DNA of 64,000 nt, from contig OY776129.1 in NCBI GenBank assembly GCA_963675135.1, positions 76,725,348 through 76,789,347 on the forward strand, written 5' to 3'. The stretch is from Galeopsis tetrahit (lineage: Eukaryota > Streptophyta > Magnoliopsida > Lamiales > Lamiaceae). The translations under genes and the position numbers were made by a program. Positions 10,839-24,307 of this stretch are shown here, piece after piece. Numbering within the stretch: position 1 is the first letter of the stretch; every line of letters starts with the position of its first letter. The notes below the pieces were generated by a model, which saw nothing but the letters and a program-made list of their open reading frames with translations, was not told the DNA's origin and did no database searches.

Positions 10839-12926
10839 CATTACTTTTTTTTATCAGTTTTATAGGAATCTCATTTATTCAGTTATTTAGAATGAATGAA
10901 TATACATCATCGGGTTGTAGTTTTATTATATCTTTATAGTCTCTTGTTGCTATCTTTATGTATGTATGTAATATATGAAGAAGAATAATTTTGTTGTGAT
11001 TTACGTCAAATTCGATTTCTTCTTCGGTTTGTTTATGATTCGGTTGATTTGTAGATTCAATTATGGAGCCAACTTCAACAAAATTTGTTCTTTTGTATGA
11101 AACTGTTCGAACCGTTTGTCCATTTCATTTATGATTTGTTTTCAAATGTTTTGTTAAAAAAATTGCAAATTCTATCAATAATTTTAAAAATTATTTCATC
11201 AAAAGTTAAGAGAAATAACTTATTAAAATAAATTATACTTTCTACTCTCTAGAGTTTTCCAAGGAAGCCGTTATTATTCTAGAATTCTCCACTTCTACCA
11301 ACCTTTTTACATATTTTATTAATCTTTATTTCATACATGTCTATCACAATATTGTATCTCTCTTCTCAAACCACTGCATTTCAAAATTTCTCGATTCTCA
11401 TTAATTTGACTTTATCTTTAATCTCAACACTTCATTTTAATTTTATTCTTAATCGTACATCCTTATTTTTACTTCTATATAAGAGAGAGTCTTTAATCTG
11501 AACCCTTCATTTTAATTTTATTTTTAATCGTACATCCTTATTTTTACTTTTATATAAGAGAGTCATTTGCATTGATTTTCATTTCATTGTTCTATTTTTT
11601 TTTATTTTTTTTTTGTATTTGTATTTGTTAGCTTTCGTTTTGCTATTTTTAGTAAATTTAGCATATTTCATTTTTTTAAATGAAGATCATTTTACTATTA
11701 TAATCACCATCCTCATTTTTTTCATTTTTTTTAATTTTTTTTAAATGCTTGACTACGCTTAACTAAAAACTAAAGAGAGCTTGACTAAGAGATTAGCAAT
11801 CATCCCCATTTTTTTTTAATCTAAAGCGCTTTTTTGGAATCAATCACCGCTCTTGACTAAAGCCACTAAGAGATAAGAGATCATTCACCGCTTTAAATCA
11901 AAAAGATTGCTGACTAAAGAGATCAAACAAAAGAGCCAGATAAGATAAGAGAGATAAAGAGATCAATCACCGCTTTAGATCAGCCAGATAAGAGAGATAA
12001 AGATATAAGAGAAATTTGTAATTTAGGCCAAATTTGATTGCTTCTTCGAAGCCAACTTCAATGAAACTTGTTCATGGTATGAAATCGTTTGAACCGTTTG
12101 CGCAGGCCTATTTCATACAAATATTTAAAAAAAAGGTTTTGACCTTTATTTGAAAAAAAAAAGTACTAATTTGGTATTCTAGATGATGACGCTAGTTTCT
12201 ATACTTCAGCCTCTCTCTCGCATACTGATTCATTTTATTGCTCTATATTTTTTTTTCAGTCTATTGTTTTCTCAATCAAACTCTTACAAAATGTTGATAA
12301 CCAAATAAACAATTTTCAAACCCCACCAACCATCCGTGTAAGTTTTTTATTTTTAGGGTCTGACAATTATTTCATAAAAAATGTTTGGAATAATGATATG
12401 TGTTAATATGTACCACAATAAGTTATTATTCTTCAATTAAATTTGAAATCATTGTATTGATGAAATTTGACACATGACTTATCACTTATGTATTTTCAAG
12501 ATTTCAACTTCTTCGAGCAACAATAATAATAAAAAAAAAATTGACAGAAACAATAATCAATTTAGTTAACGAGAGAAATAGAATTTAAAAAAAAAATCAA
12601 ATATCATCATTTATATATATATTTTTTGATTTTATAATGGTCAAATTTCGTTACACTATAGAACCAAAGATTAATATTAAGTGATACTAAAAAAATCCCA
12701 TAAAGAAAGTGAAGCCAAATATAAATGAGCTAAAACATACTGTATAAACAGAGAAAAAAAAAATCACTTGTGTATAGATAGAACGAGAACATAAGTAAAA
12801 AAGTACACTTACACCCCCCCGCCTCCCCCAAAAAAATCTACTGCTTCAATACTCAAATCTTCCAGAACATCCATGGCTAAAGCTCGTGGAATGAAAGGAA
12901 AATGAAGCTGGACAAAAAAACAAGTT
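10839..12926. repeat. AT-rich intergenic DNA with duplicated segments
   Basis: No gene is visible. A 75-bp unit containing TTAATCGTACATCC is tandemly duplicated (about 11415-11489 and 11490-11565). A roughly 100-bp segment containing GCCAACTTCAA and GAACCGTTTG occurs at about 11000-11125 and again, diverged, at 12015-12105, in direct orientation about 1 kb apart. Simple GATAAGAGAGATAAAGA-type repeats lie at 11870-12010. Confidence 0.6.
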
Positions 12927-15900
12927 TTATCTACGGACACTAACCAATTCGATGTCGTAGATAAGCCATGAGTTTGGAGGAACATATTCACTTGCATAAT
13001 CTCCAAAACTGCAACACAAATAAGATCTTTACTGTAAGGTTTGCACATTAAAGTAAAGGAAAAAAAGAAGACCCCAACGCATACCCCATCGAAGGTGGGA
13101 TGATGAGCCTTCTCTTATCACCAACACGCATACCAGCAATACCAACATTCCATCCATCAATAATGTTTTCATCACCTGCATATAGATAGAACGAAAACAT
13201 AAGTAAACATCATTTTTACTTCCCTTTTTCTGAGAACTTTAAAGAAAAAATGGGTAGATATGGAATTTGTACCTAAGCGAAACTTGAAACCAGCTTTACC
13301 CACAACCGACTCAAAAACATGCCCGCTCTCCTTCAACATGGCTGTGTACTGTAATTTGACCTGTTCCAAGTTTCATCTATTCGTAGTAAGCAGACAACCA
13401 ATTGGCAATCTCCGATAAAGATGACATAAACATACCATTTTTCCGGGGGCAGCTATTTTTCCATCCATAGGTCCATTGACCAATTCTTCAATGACCAATC
13501 CATTTGATAAGGTGAACTTTTGAAGTGGCACCGTCTCTGTACTCTGACCCTCGTATTTTGTGGCCGTTGTGTCTTGATTATCTGCCATCTGACTCACACC
13601 CACATTCAAGCCTCTCTCGCCTTTTGTTTTCTTCAGCTTTTTCTTGATCTTCTTATCATGTTGATTATCATTAGCTAGTGACTCAGATTTTGTGCTGATG
13701 ATGCTGCAAGTAGAAATTCCTGTAATGAAATGACAGTATAGAAACCGAGACTTGAAAGTTGAAAGTAATCACTGCTGCTGCTAGACAAGCCACAATCGTA
13801 CATTTGAGTCATTTACATTGAGTCATATTTCTTTTAATCAGTTTTCAGTTTGTAATCATACATCTTTGCATCATAAAACTAACAAAAGATAGAATAAATC
13901 AAATTAGTAATAGATTATAATCATTTATTGGCACACATATTTTTGTTTTATTTATTTTTTTAATTTATTGTGCCTCGTGTTAAAGAGGTATGCCTCAGGC
14001 ACTTGGGAGGCTTTTGCACCTCATGTCTAGAAAGAACTAATCTATTCAAAAGAGTCCTTAGTTAATTTTGGATTATGAATTATTTTTTCAATCAAATCTG
14101 ACGCGTTACTCATTTTCTTTGATATAATGTGGCGAGGGAATGAATGCCCAGGAAAATGAGAACCAAAACCAAGAAAAAACAGACAAGAACTAACCTATCA
14201 ATCAGTTGTTCCTGATTTTCTCCATTAGCTGCTGCCAAATCCTCTGCCGTGATCTCAGCATGTGATTTTTGCATGACTTCATCCTCTCCAGGTATACTGT
14301 GACTTTTTGCCCCAATGTCTTCCGTACTGGCGTCTTCAAACCTCTGTTGATCCTCATATTCTCCAGTTTCTGCTCTCAGATCCTTTGTCATGCTGTCAGC
14401 ATGTAGTAAACCCTGCTCAGACATGTCCTCTTTAGGAGTATTCTGGCATTCGTCGAGTCCTTTTGTGAGTGTTTCTTCCAACTGAACTTCAATTCGTCTC
14501 TTCTTTGATTTTTGGACATATTTGGAGCCCAATTCAGGAGGGGTCACCAAATGATTTTCATCAATCTCCCTGATTCAACATAACACTAAATAAAAGCTCA
14601 TATATTGAGGAATTACCAATGAAGCAGACAGGTGTACATACATCTTATCACTAAAGAGAATTGAGGTTTGCCATGGAAATGGAAAATATTATTTAGCAAA
14701 CATAAAATTCTTACAAATTAGTTGAAACCTCAACTCCATGTTCTTTATCCTCTCTGAGAACACCATGACCCTCCTTGTCAGTCTGGACTTCGCTCAGTTT
14801 CTTATTTTTCTTCACAGAACGTTCCTTTCTTTTCTTTTCTGGTTTTTCTCTGATAACACAAGAACAATGCAGCAAATGGATACATGTCGAGGGAAATAAT
14901 ATAAAAGAGATTGACACAATTTAGTTATATAGATGATATTCACAGGTCAAGGAATCGCAACTGGTCTCTCCCATTGCTCACAGGCGAATTCTGGTTGATG
15001 CTGGTGTCTTTGGTGTTGTTTCCCTGAATTGACATCATGATTTTTGCAGCAAGATTATCCATTTCATCAGAAAGTTCATTATTTTCCTCATTGATCTGAC
15101 TTTCTACATCCAATGATGGCATTTTCTCCCTAAACAAATACATGGAGGAAACAAGACTGCACTATAATAACAGCATAGAAATGATCATTACTAGATAATG
15201 TACACCTATAAACTTTAGACAAAGAAAACAATCAAATTTCTTCAAATGTAGGAGCTGGAGGAAAACTAGAAGCAAAATTAGAAATGAAAGGCTGATGCAA
15301 AATCTTCAATAGTATATGCTTTCCTTACCCTTCTTGTTTGTCATTGACATTTAGAGAATCAACCTTTTGCTTTGATTCACTACCACGCACAGCATCATCT
15401 TTTGCCTCATCGTCCATTTCTTCTGTGTCTTGAACAATCTTTTCTACATCATCAGACATGGTTGTCTTAAATACGGGTAAGGAGCCATCTTCATCTTCAC
15501 AGTCATGGTTAACATCATTTTCTGACTCAATCACTTGATCTTTCTTCTTAAGTTGTTTGCCACGACCCTTCCTATCTTTCGGCTTAGCATTTTGCAGTGT
15601 GGCATCATCTATTTCTATAATAAATTAAAGCAAACAATATGAAGCCGACTCTCATGTTGATAGCCTTACTCTAGATGATAAAATCACTACAGAATCAATG
15701 AACTGAAAATTGTGTGACAACATGGATGGATAATGAATTATAAAAATCTTTAGGTTCCTGCATTATGAGGCTCACCGGAAAAAAATACTGTGTCATTTGC
15801 ATTGAAATGAAATGAACTTGTGTAACTGGAGCTTAAGAAAATTACATTTGAAAAATCTACCCAAGTATCCATTAGCAAGAACAGATGGAACTAGCATTGA

Positions 15901-16955
15901 TTTGTCTAAACCATACCTTTGCTGCTTAAAACCGGATTCTCTGAAGACACTTTAACCTCATCATCATTTATAAAACTGTCCTCATACACATCATCGTCAT
16001 CATTATGGTGATTAGATCCATCTGTCTGGGTGTTTTCAATATCCACGCCATATGATTCTCTAATGAGACTGTGAGTAAAGGATGATGAGAAATGCTCAAG
16101 AGAAATCTACACAACTAAAAAAAATGCTGAAGCTATTCAGTGGGCAGTGAATGATAATTGTCCCAATACTGCATTTTCAGAAAACTGAAATAAATGGTCA
16201 CACAATTGCAAGCAGAGTGGCATCATACTGAAACACTAACAGAATGAAAATACAGAACATCTAAAAAGGATACGTATCACTACGAGAATTTGACTGCTGA
16301 TTCTGTTGGACATAATAACCAGTGAGGTGAACACTTAGTGGGCCAATAACAGAAAAAACCACATCATCTGCCTCCTCAAATTCCAAATCTAAGCGGCATG
16401 ACTCTCTTTTTTTGGGCAGCAAAGAAAAGAGTAAAACAGGGCTTCCATTGCCAACATTACACTGTACTACAGTCTTTTTTGAAGCTTCACCAAATCCCAG
16501 TGTTGCCTAAACAATCAGTCACAACGCAGGTAACATCAACAATTAGCAAACAGCATCACAACATCAAAACTGAACACCATATATGCTGTAACTTCATTCT
16601 TTTTAACAATAAATTCAGCAATCACAATATCCCAAAATTGAAATTATTAACAATATAACAGTGAAGCATGAAGTCAACATCCAAAAGTATTAAAGAGTAC
16701 TAAACATTATTAACTTTATATTCTAGTATTTCTGTACCTGGGAAATTCGAAGCCTTCTTCTACCTTCATCACAAGAATGAGTTACTGGCTTCCCAGGTTT
16801 CACCTCTACACCTGAAACACAAAAACCAATTGAATAATAAATAATAAAATTAACGATACACAATACACAGAGAAGCTTCATCATTCTATAAACACTTCAA
16901 AAAATAAGAACGAATAAAATGGGCGGGAGAAAATGATCTGACCCCAAAAGGCCAT
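12927..16955 (-). CDS. FKBP43: FKBP43/FKBP53-type nuclear peptidyl-prolyl cis-trans isomerase
   Basis: Twelve exons (16943-16955, 16738-16811, 16274-16506, 15917-16059, 15329-15614, 14944-15129, 14715-14849, 14195-14569, 13436-13703, 13273-13360, 13085-13175, 12927-13008) join in frame to 657 residues. The N-terminus MAFWGVEVKPGKPVTH begins a nucleoplasmin-like domain of about 100 residues. A long acidic and lysine-rich middle follows (DDDDVYED, KKIKKKLKK). The C-terminal 110 or so residues are an FKBP domain (VKLQYTAMLKESGHVFES, GWNVGIAGMRVGDKRRLIIP, ending PPNSWLIYDIELVSV). Plant relatives are nuclear/nucleolar histone-binding isomerases. It is longer than the Arabidopsis proteins I recall (about 480-500), through the charged middle. 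The third intron has a U12-type donor. FKBP43 rather than FKBP53 is a judgement. Confidence 0.93.
16060..16273 (-). other. U12-type (minor spliceosome) intron
   Basis: Intron 3 of the FKBP gene begins GTATCCTTTT, the near-invariant donor of GT-AG U12-type introns. It has ATCCTTTACTC about 16 nt before the acceptor, close to the U12 branch consensus TTCCTTRAY at the expected short distance. There is no long pyrimidine tract. A second in-frame AG lies 9 nt before the chosen TAG; the branch distance favours the downstream one. Confidence 0.8.
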
Positions 16956-17439
16956 TCCACAGATAGAAGATTCAAAGCGTCGGATGATTGTCGCAGTGAT
17001 GATCTAAATTAGTATTCTCCAATTCTCTTCCGTTAAGCCCTAGAGTGAGAGGATCTTTAATTTCACTCTTTAAAGCTTCTCAATTCGAGAATCTGAGATT
17101 CATATACCCCACTGAACTTTGTATACTGTGAGAAATGCGCATATGCATATGACTTATAGCGGGAAGGGAAGCCTTTTGTATTAGGACTAAGTAATTATTT
17201 TATGCACAATTTATAAATTTTAACATAAAAAAACATGCATGAAATGATAATAATATTTAGATTTATATGGTATAACCGTATAAGTGAGTATAACTGAGTA
17301 AATTGGATTTTGATCCGTATTTATCAGGTGTCGATGATTTTAGTTTTATACGAATAAATTTGATTTATATATTCTGTAAGGTAGCAAATTTTTTATATGG
17401 GCGCAGCTATCAGACTAGTAATTTGGTGTAACTTACATG

Positions 17440-17885
17440 TTTTTTTTTTTAGTCAAGAAAGACTTAGCTTCCATTATTGCATAAACATATTGGGAAAATG
17501 GAAGCCTAACCACAAAGTTTGGTGGGTCTACCCAATAAAACGTGATTGTTTAGCCAAAGTATGGGCTATAATATTACTACCCCACCTAACAAACGTAACA
17601 GAAACATTCGTAAATTGTGCTAAAAGCACTCGACAAGCACTTCTCCAAAAAAAAAACACTCGACAAGCAATAATATAGTCACCAAAAGTGAAATCATACG
17701 ATTCTGTGGAATTAATGGCATCAACAATTATTTTTTAGTCACGCTCTACCACCACAAAATCCATACCCTGGACCTTTAACCAAGATAACGCCTCATAGAA
17801 TCCCATGGCCTCTCCAATGTCAACATTCATGCAGCCATTTACAGTCATTGATCGTCCCATCACAATGTCAACTTACATGTTTTAT
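17440..17885 (-). mobile_element. LINE fragment, RNase H-like domain
   Basis: The minus strand encodes, with stops and shifts, MTVNGCMNVDIGEAMGFYEA, then ALSWLKVQGMDFVVVERD, IIVDAINS, DYIIACR and finally WVDPPNF. The spacing matches the plant LINE-type RNase H domain (RVT_3), where GLYEAL..A...G...V..E.D...VV.AI is followed by W..PP at the end. Only the domain's end part is present and it is disabled. Confidence 0.65.
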
Positions 17886-18412
17886 AAACTGCTAATTAAT
17901 TATCATGCTACCAAAATTAATGAGTACACAACATTTGTACGTTATAAATAAATAATTTAAATATTGTAAATAAATGAATTTGTATGAAAGAATGTTATAT
18001 AAACTATATATGTATATACGATGAAAAATATTTGCAACTATTAACACCTACCAAATTCCCTCACACGCCATACCTAGAACATGTTTATATTCTACGACCA
18101 AATGCAACTATAAAATCAAGTCATTTTGTTGGCATATATCATATTAAGAAATAAACGTGTTAAAAATCCAACAAGATAGAACATGAAACTGACCCAATTT
18201 TTTAAATCAAACTGACCCAATATTTTTTATCAGTTGTGATCGGCCACAAGAAAAGAGGCAATGAATCAAATATATCGTCCCTTGAAAAACTAATCTTGAT
18301 AAAAGAAATTATACACCCTCGTCCCCTCCTAAGAAAAGAAAAAATAAATACCAGATAGAGATAATGAGTGTTTACAAAAAAAAAAATCCAGATCAGTAAA
18401 TTATACTCCGTC

Positions 18413-18490
18413 CGTCCCCACTCGCTCGGTTGATAGAGCATGAGGGTCTTAACCCCGATCCCAAAATTGAGGTCGAGCGTCATCTAGTAA
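18413..18490 (+). pseudogene. degenerate tRNA-Lys-like sequence, possibly a SINE head
   Basis: CTCGGTTGATAGAGCATG resembles a tRNA D-arm/A box. It is followed by an anticodon-like loop GTCTTAA (CTT, lysine) in a short stem and then GGTCGAGCGTC, a weak B box. The acceptor stem does not pair, so this is not a functional tRNA. A SINE or decayed tRNA copy is more likely. Confidence 0.35.
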
Positions 18491-18931
18491 ATGTCCTCTT
18501 CCAACAGTTCATAAATAAGCATGCAAAATAGAGATGATATGTTCCTGTGGGTAATATGACTAAATTGAACATATTATATCAATTCAAAAAAACTGTCCAG
18601 GCATCGCATGACTTTATACTCGGTAGGATTCTAATGGATACATACTAGTCTGAGTTACAAAAAAAAAAGTCCTCATTTAAGTGATAAATAAGCTCTGCTG
18701 TTTTCTGTGTTGGAAAAAACCCAAAGAGGAGAAGAACCTGTGTGATAATCTATCAAGCTTTTCAGCAAATCAGTATTGCAATTCCACATCCTTGGCTAAG
18801 AAATTCACTGAAGATGATGATCACTGAAGTTAATCTATAAAGCCCGTCGTAATTTTCCAACCAGAAAGCTATCAAAATGTCATGATTCACAGAAACCCCA
18901 TCTGAATGCAACGGTTAAAACACATCCGCAA

Positions 18932-21900
18932 TCAGGAGGAATCAAGTGGTGGGGATGCCCACAGCTTCACTTTCTTATCCGTGCTGGAAGTGGCTAAAAC
19001 AACCAGCTTTTTATTTTCTGAAAAAAAAAAAAAGGGCAGAATTCACACGCTTGTTAATGCAAGTAAAAAATGCTTTCAGCTATGCACAAATTGATTTTTC
19101 AGAAAAAGAAAGTGCATAGAAAGAGTAAAAGAAATAACGTGACAAGAACAGTACAGCAGTGCAGAAGAAAATTACCCATTGGAATCGTTGTAGGTGCCCA
19201 TACCAGGTTGGTGATATCACCTGCATTTAATAAATTTACCCAAGTCAAATTATTGAAGGCAAATCTGCAGCAAATCAGTTCTATGCATAATCATAAGTAA
19301 ATTATTGACAAAACAACCAGGGTCCAGAATAATCATAACAGTTCATCTATCTCCCCCAGATTTAGCACAGTATGACAGTTTTTCATACAGATTAGGAAAA
19401 CCAAAATTTTCAAGAATAATTCCATTAGGCAATCAAGAAACTAGGTTTACCATCATGGGCTTTTTCAGCAGTGTCCAACACCTGTCCTGTCTCAAGACAC
19501 AGCCACTGCAATGTTGAACCATGAGTTGCTGCAAGTATCTTCCCATCAGGAGACAAACTGAGACGATCATAGTGCAAAGTAGTGCCATTTACATCATGAA
19601 GTGGAATTGGGAACACCTTCAAAGTCTTTGGGTCCTCATCCATATGATATCGAACTTCATGAAACAACAAAGGGTCAGAAAAAATCTGTACTGTAATAAT
19701 TGCCAGAGAAGCAAAATAAGATAACAATGGCATCTAGTTCTAAATTATAATGGATAACTAAATGGCACGCAACAAGGCTGTGTAGTAAGACTTCAGAGTA
19801 AACACTCAACCTCATGTAAATAAAATATTACAGATTGCTATTAAAAGTTTTACGAGTGTAACTGTAAAGAACATGAAATACCAATTTATAGTACAGTCGT
19901 TACTCTTGGCTTCTATAATTCATTAACTCAGAAGTATTAGACAAAATAACCCATGAAACTATTCATACCGTTGATATTCCATATCCTTATAGAACCATCC
20001 TTAGAGGCTGTGATGATTTGATCTGAACTTGGACTGAAGCAAAGCCACGTTACTGCACTCTGAACAACATTATATGGAAACATATTAAAATAGTAGAACA
20101 AGATGGAGAAAGCAGATTAAGCAGCGGAAGTATATTCATTTCAGAGTATAAAGTGACAAAAAATAATCACAATGCAAATAATATGAAAGTAGATAGACAT
20201 TTGTTAAATACACAAAGTACAGATCAAGATTCAAGAGTGACCTGAAGCATAATCAATGGTTAGAAAGTCCATACAGAAATAGAATGTACATGAGTCCAAG
20301 CACATAATCACAGCTCTAATAAGATAGACATTTGTTAAATATGCTAGTCTGGATATAGAGAACATGTTTTCTACCCAGTTTTCCTTTTCTTTGTGATTTG
20401 CTAGCCTAAGATCTCCTATACAAATCCATACGTGAAGTGTCAAGAAAGAGAACATGTTAGTGAAACAAATCAGTGGCAGAAATGAAAATAGAGATTACGG
20501 ACACGCACAAATACGAAATCATCAAGAAGTTATTATTTGAGTGAAACTTGAGCTCCAACCTACCCAATCAAACTATTTATCAGTACTCCGACAATATAAT
20601 GATTAATAAGTGAAGCTTTGGTGATAATGTATATGAAGATGGGAACCTTGGTTGTAACACTAAGTCAGAATTAGATGCAACCCATAAAACTCCAAAAGAG
20701 AAGTGAAAAAAAGGTGTCAACTAAGTTATTAAATGTGGGAGGCTTTTGCACATACCTCAAATGATGTAATCAAATGAGCACAGCACCTTAAATTTGAACT
20801 ACTATATTTGCAATAAAATAAGCTATAATAGGACGAAAATCACATAAAGAATATAAACATGCATGCAAACCGCAACCTTGTGGCCTTTGAGCTGCATAAC
20901 ACTCGAAATCTCCTTCACTGAGCCATCTTTTGTATACACAAGTTCCCAAACCTGGAAAATAAAGCCAATAGACCAAATCAATATTGGCCAATTTAAACTA
21001 TGAACTAACAAAAGAGCACAGAAAACATACTAACAGCTAGTAGACCAAATAAACCAGGCAGCTTCAAATTTTGTAAAGAATGTGCAGGTACCCGTTCTAA
21101 CAAAAAGGCTTTAATATACCGTTCCTTCTCCTTACATTTCAAAAATATTGCAAGAGAACTATTACATGAGAGGTGTTTAAATTCTTTATAAATATTACCT
21201 CAACTCTAAGCCTATTGGCTAAAGGATGTGACTATTAAGAGGAATGTGGCATCTCGAAAAACATGCTCCAAATATTCACAAGTTTCATGAGGAGAAACAT
21301 TGGATATTTGAATCCTACAAGTCAGCGTGGATCTCCATCATATTGTGTCAACAAGAATGGCTGAGTTATAGCCACAACTTCACAAGAAGTTGATCCACAA
21401 ACGAACTATGTATTGCCAACAAAATGAGAGAGAGAGAATAGATTTTTTTGGAAAAGAAATGCCACCTTCACGTCAGCAGTGAAAGCAGCTGCTGCAATGA
21501 AACGGCCATTTGGAGATATGGTGGCCATTGTGTTTTTCAGCTGATTTGTGTCAACATTACCCAATATCTTCCCAGTTTTTCCATGCCAGAGTTTAATATC
21601 AGTGCCTGACAAGAAACATGAAAAGAAAATGGAGAGAGTGAGATTTATATCTCGGCAGATTTTCACATTTGTCCCAGTCCAGCCTTTGGAATTCTAAATA
21701 ACAAGGTGAAGAGGATATAAAAAAGGATAATAGAAAGTAACAGAGCTTATTTCACAGCAAAAACAATGAGGTAATAGCTATAGACAACAAGATACATTGT
21801 ATGCAAAAGTAGAAACTCTATACACTATACAAGTTTTAACACCAACTTTACTAGGCAATCACAAGAGATCCATCACAACAAAGGTTGCAGAAATCTTGTA

Positions 21901-24307
21901 TAATTCGCTTGAAGCTAATGATGAATTCTGGATCCAAAATATGCAGAATATGTTGTACCTTAATGCTCTACAAATTTAAATGCTATACAAAAGCAAATAG
22001 TGATAAAGCTCTGAGAGGAAAAGCACCCATGACATGACAAGCTACAGACACATAACCAAACATAAATCTTCTGGTTTTCAAGTAACTAAATTCTTCATGC
22101 AAGCTAAATATTTTTTTAATAGAAAGAAAGAAAAATGCTGACACTAGACTCATGAGGAGCTAACACCAAATGGTTACAAAGTCATAAGCTTACTACTGAG
22201 TGAATAACAATAACATTAAATTATCAGGAAAGTGAAGCTATGTGAAGTGGCTTTACAAATATATGAACAAGAGTAACATATGTGATGACATTAAATTTTT
22301 TATGCAAAGTATTCAAAAGAGAACTGATGAAAATCAGACACCAGACTGTACCTTCTGAACATGACAAAACAATTGTACTTCCATCAGCACTGCCATAAGT
22401 TGCCTCGGTCCCGACCAATGTTATGATGGCTCTCTTGTCATGGACTTTATGGTTTTCCCATTTAATTTCAGGAAGAGGGGGCTTGCTTGGTTGCTTTTGA
22501 TCTCCTGTTGTTTTGGGTGTTCCTTCTCCATACATGTATAGAGACGATCCTGAGAGTGCCTGAGAAGCCACTACAATAGATGACGCATCACCGGCAAAAA
22601 CAACTGATGTTGGATGGCCTCCAGCAGGTAAGTTAATCCTCAGAAACCTAAAAATGTATAAATAGCATAATTAGAACAGACAGGAAACTATGCACTTGCA
22701 CCAATTCAACAGATGTGGAAAGCAGACATTGGAGATTTGTATTACTTGAAACTTTTGCTTGATGCATCATCCAGTTTGAAAACCCTGACAACTCCATCGC
22801 CACAAGCTGTACATTTCAGAATTAGCATACAATAACATCGGAACTATAAAACACCACATCTGAAGTACATCAAATATGAAGTTTCCTATTTGTTCCAAAT
22901 AACATGACAACATTTGATAAGAGGGTTAATTGCATAAAAAATCACAACTTTTCCACCTTTTTTCAATTACAACATATGTTTTTAAAACTTGCAATTGTAT
23001 ACACAAGACTTCTAAAATTTTGCAATTGTATCATATGACCAATTTCCTGCAAGTTATGCTGGCATGTCAGCCGGAAAATCTTTGAAAAAACTGCAAATAA
23101 ATTCACGATCTTTTGTTACTGTTTCAATTTAATCACATCCTTTAATTGTTTTGCAATTTTATACACTGCCACATCAGCAGGACTTGCCGGAATATAGTCA
23201 TGTGATAGAATTGCAACAATTTGAAAGGTTGTGTATCAAACTGCAAATTTTAAAAACATATGTTGTAATTGAAAAGGTGTGAAAAGGCCGTGATTTATTT
23301 TGAAATTAACCCTTAAAAGGCTATTCGGGAAGAAATAAAGCACTGCCTATTGGATTAAAAAGAACCCCCTTAAATTTGACATATGAGAGCCCCATATTAT
23401 AAAAATAAACTGTGCCTCATTTCTTTTTCAAACTTAAAAAACGAAAAACTACGGCACCAAAGACATGACAAATATTAAAAACCAATTAACACGTAGCTCC
23501 ACAAGACAGAGCTCGATAGCATCGTGTTACACGTGCCTGAGCAATCACAAGTCCACTTTATCAAAGAAAAACAGTAAAATTCCACAACACCAATGAATAA
23601 AACTACCTAGATATAATGATCTTCTAAATATATCAACTTATTCAAGTCTAGAAACAGCAAAAAATTTGCTAATAAAGAAAGATATCAAAAGCATATAAAT
23701 CATCAATATTAAACTTTAATGTGATAAACCTCTATGTAAAACGAGATACATTCCCAATTTTTACAGGACTGCACTGCACATGATAACAGCAAGCTAAAAT
23801 AGCAAAACGTCTCCACATATGCTACACCGCACTATCTCTAGAAATTAAAAAATAAGTATATAAATAAATGCGATTAGTTACCAGTTGCTAAGCTACGTGC
23901 ATCAGGCGAAAACCAGAGCCCAGTAACGGCATCGCCGTGCCCTTTCAAAGTATTCAAATCCAAATGATGATGCTTCTTATGAACATCCTACATTTCAAAA
24001 CATAACGCGATGGGAGATCGAATTAACTAAAACCCTAAGTAAACACAATATAATTAAACCAGGAAACATTAAACAAAAAATCAATGTCTACCTTATCGGC
24101 TGCTTGCGAATGAGAGTGAGATTTGTGCTGGGACTTCTTTCCAGCCGACGGCTTCGCAGTAGGCTTCTGGCTCGGGTTAAGGATTTCGGGTTTAGTGATG
24201 GACTGGATTTCTGATTTTCTCTTCCTGAAATAGGTGCCGAATACAACGAACGCGATCAGAGCTCCGATGATCACCGAGAATGCGATAATTGGGAGAATTG
24301 CATCCAT
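18932..24307 (-). CDS. TBL2-like WD40-repeat membrane protein
   Basis: Ten exons (24092-24307, 23882-23987, 22746-22806, 22352-22647, 21466-21605, 20877-20951, 19969-20059, 19451-19654, 19176-19220, 18932-19017) give 439 residues in one frame, close to the length of transducin beta-like protein 2. The N-terminus has one membrane segment (LPIIAFSVIIGALIAFVVFG, about residues 4-23), then a basic linker. WD40 repeats follow, with landmarks LKGHGDAVTGLWFSPDARSL, GTDIKLWHGKTGKIL, SKDGSIRIWNI, and TDKKVKLW near the C-terminus. Animal TBL2 is an ER membrane protein in stress responses. The plant role is not settled, so ER anchoring here is inference. The start is the ATG at 24305-24307, with the hydrophobic segment immediately after it. 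Intron 2 carries a MITE. Confidence 0.92.
22923..23314. mobile_element. MULE-type MITE with about 100-bp terminal inverted repeats
   Basis: The left end (GGGTTAATTGCATAAAAAAT, then TCAATTACAACATATG) is mirrored by the right end (CATATGTTGTAATTG, then GAAATTAACCC). The arms match over about 70-100 bp. The element is under 400 bp, has no coding capacity and lies in intron 2 of the WD40 gene. A clean 9-bp target duplication is not visible. Confidence 0.7.

Larger units (their letters stand above)
16956..18931. other. FKBP promoter region and intergenic DNA
   Basis: 16956 to about 17110 is the FKBP leader and proximal promoter. The rest is AT-rich, with a LINE fragment and a tRNA-like sequence annotated separately. 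The left part of 18500-18931 is probably the 3' UTR of the downstream WD40 gene. No other gene is seen. Confidence 0.5.

Noticed and set aside
13704..13719. Alternative FKBP exon 9 acceptor 16 bp upstream
   Set aside because: It would put a stop in frame; the acceptor after CTACTTGCAG keeps the frame.
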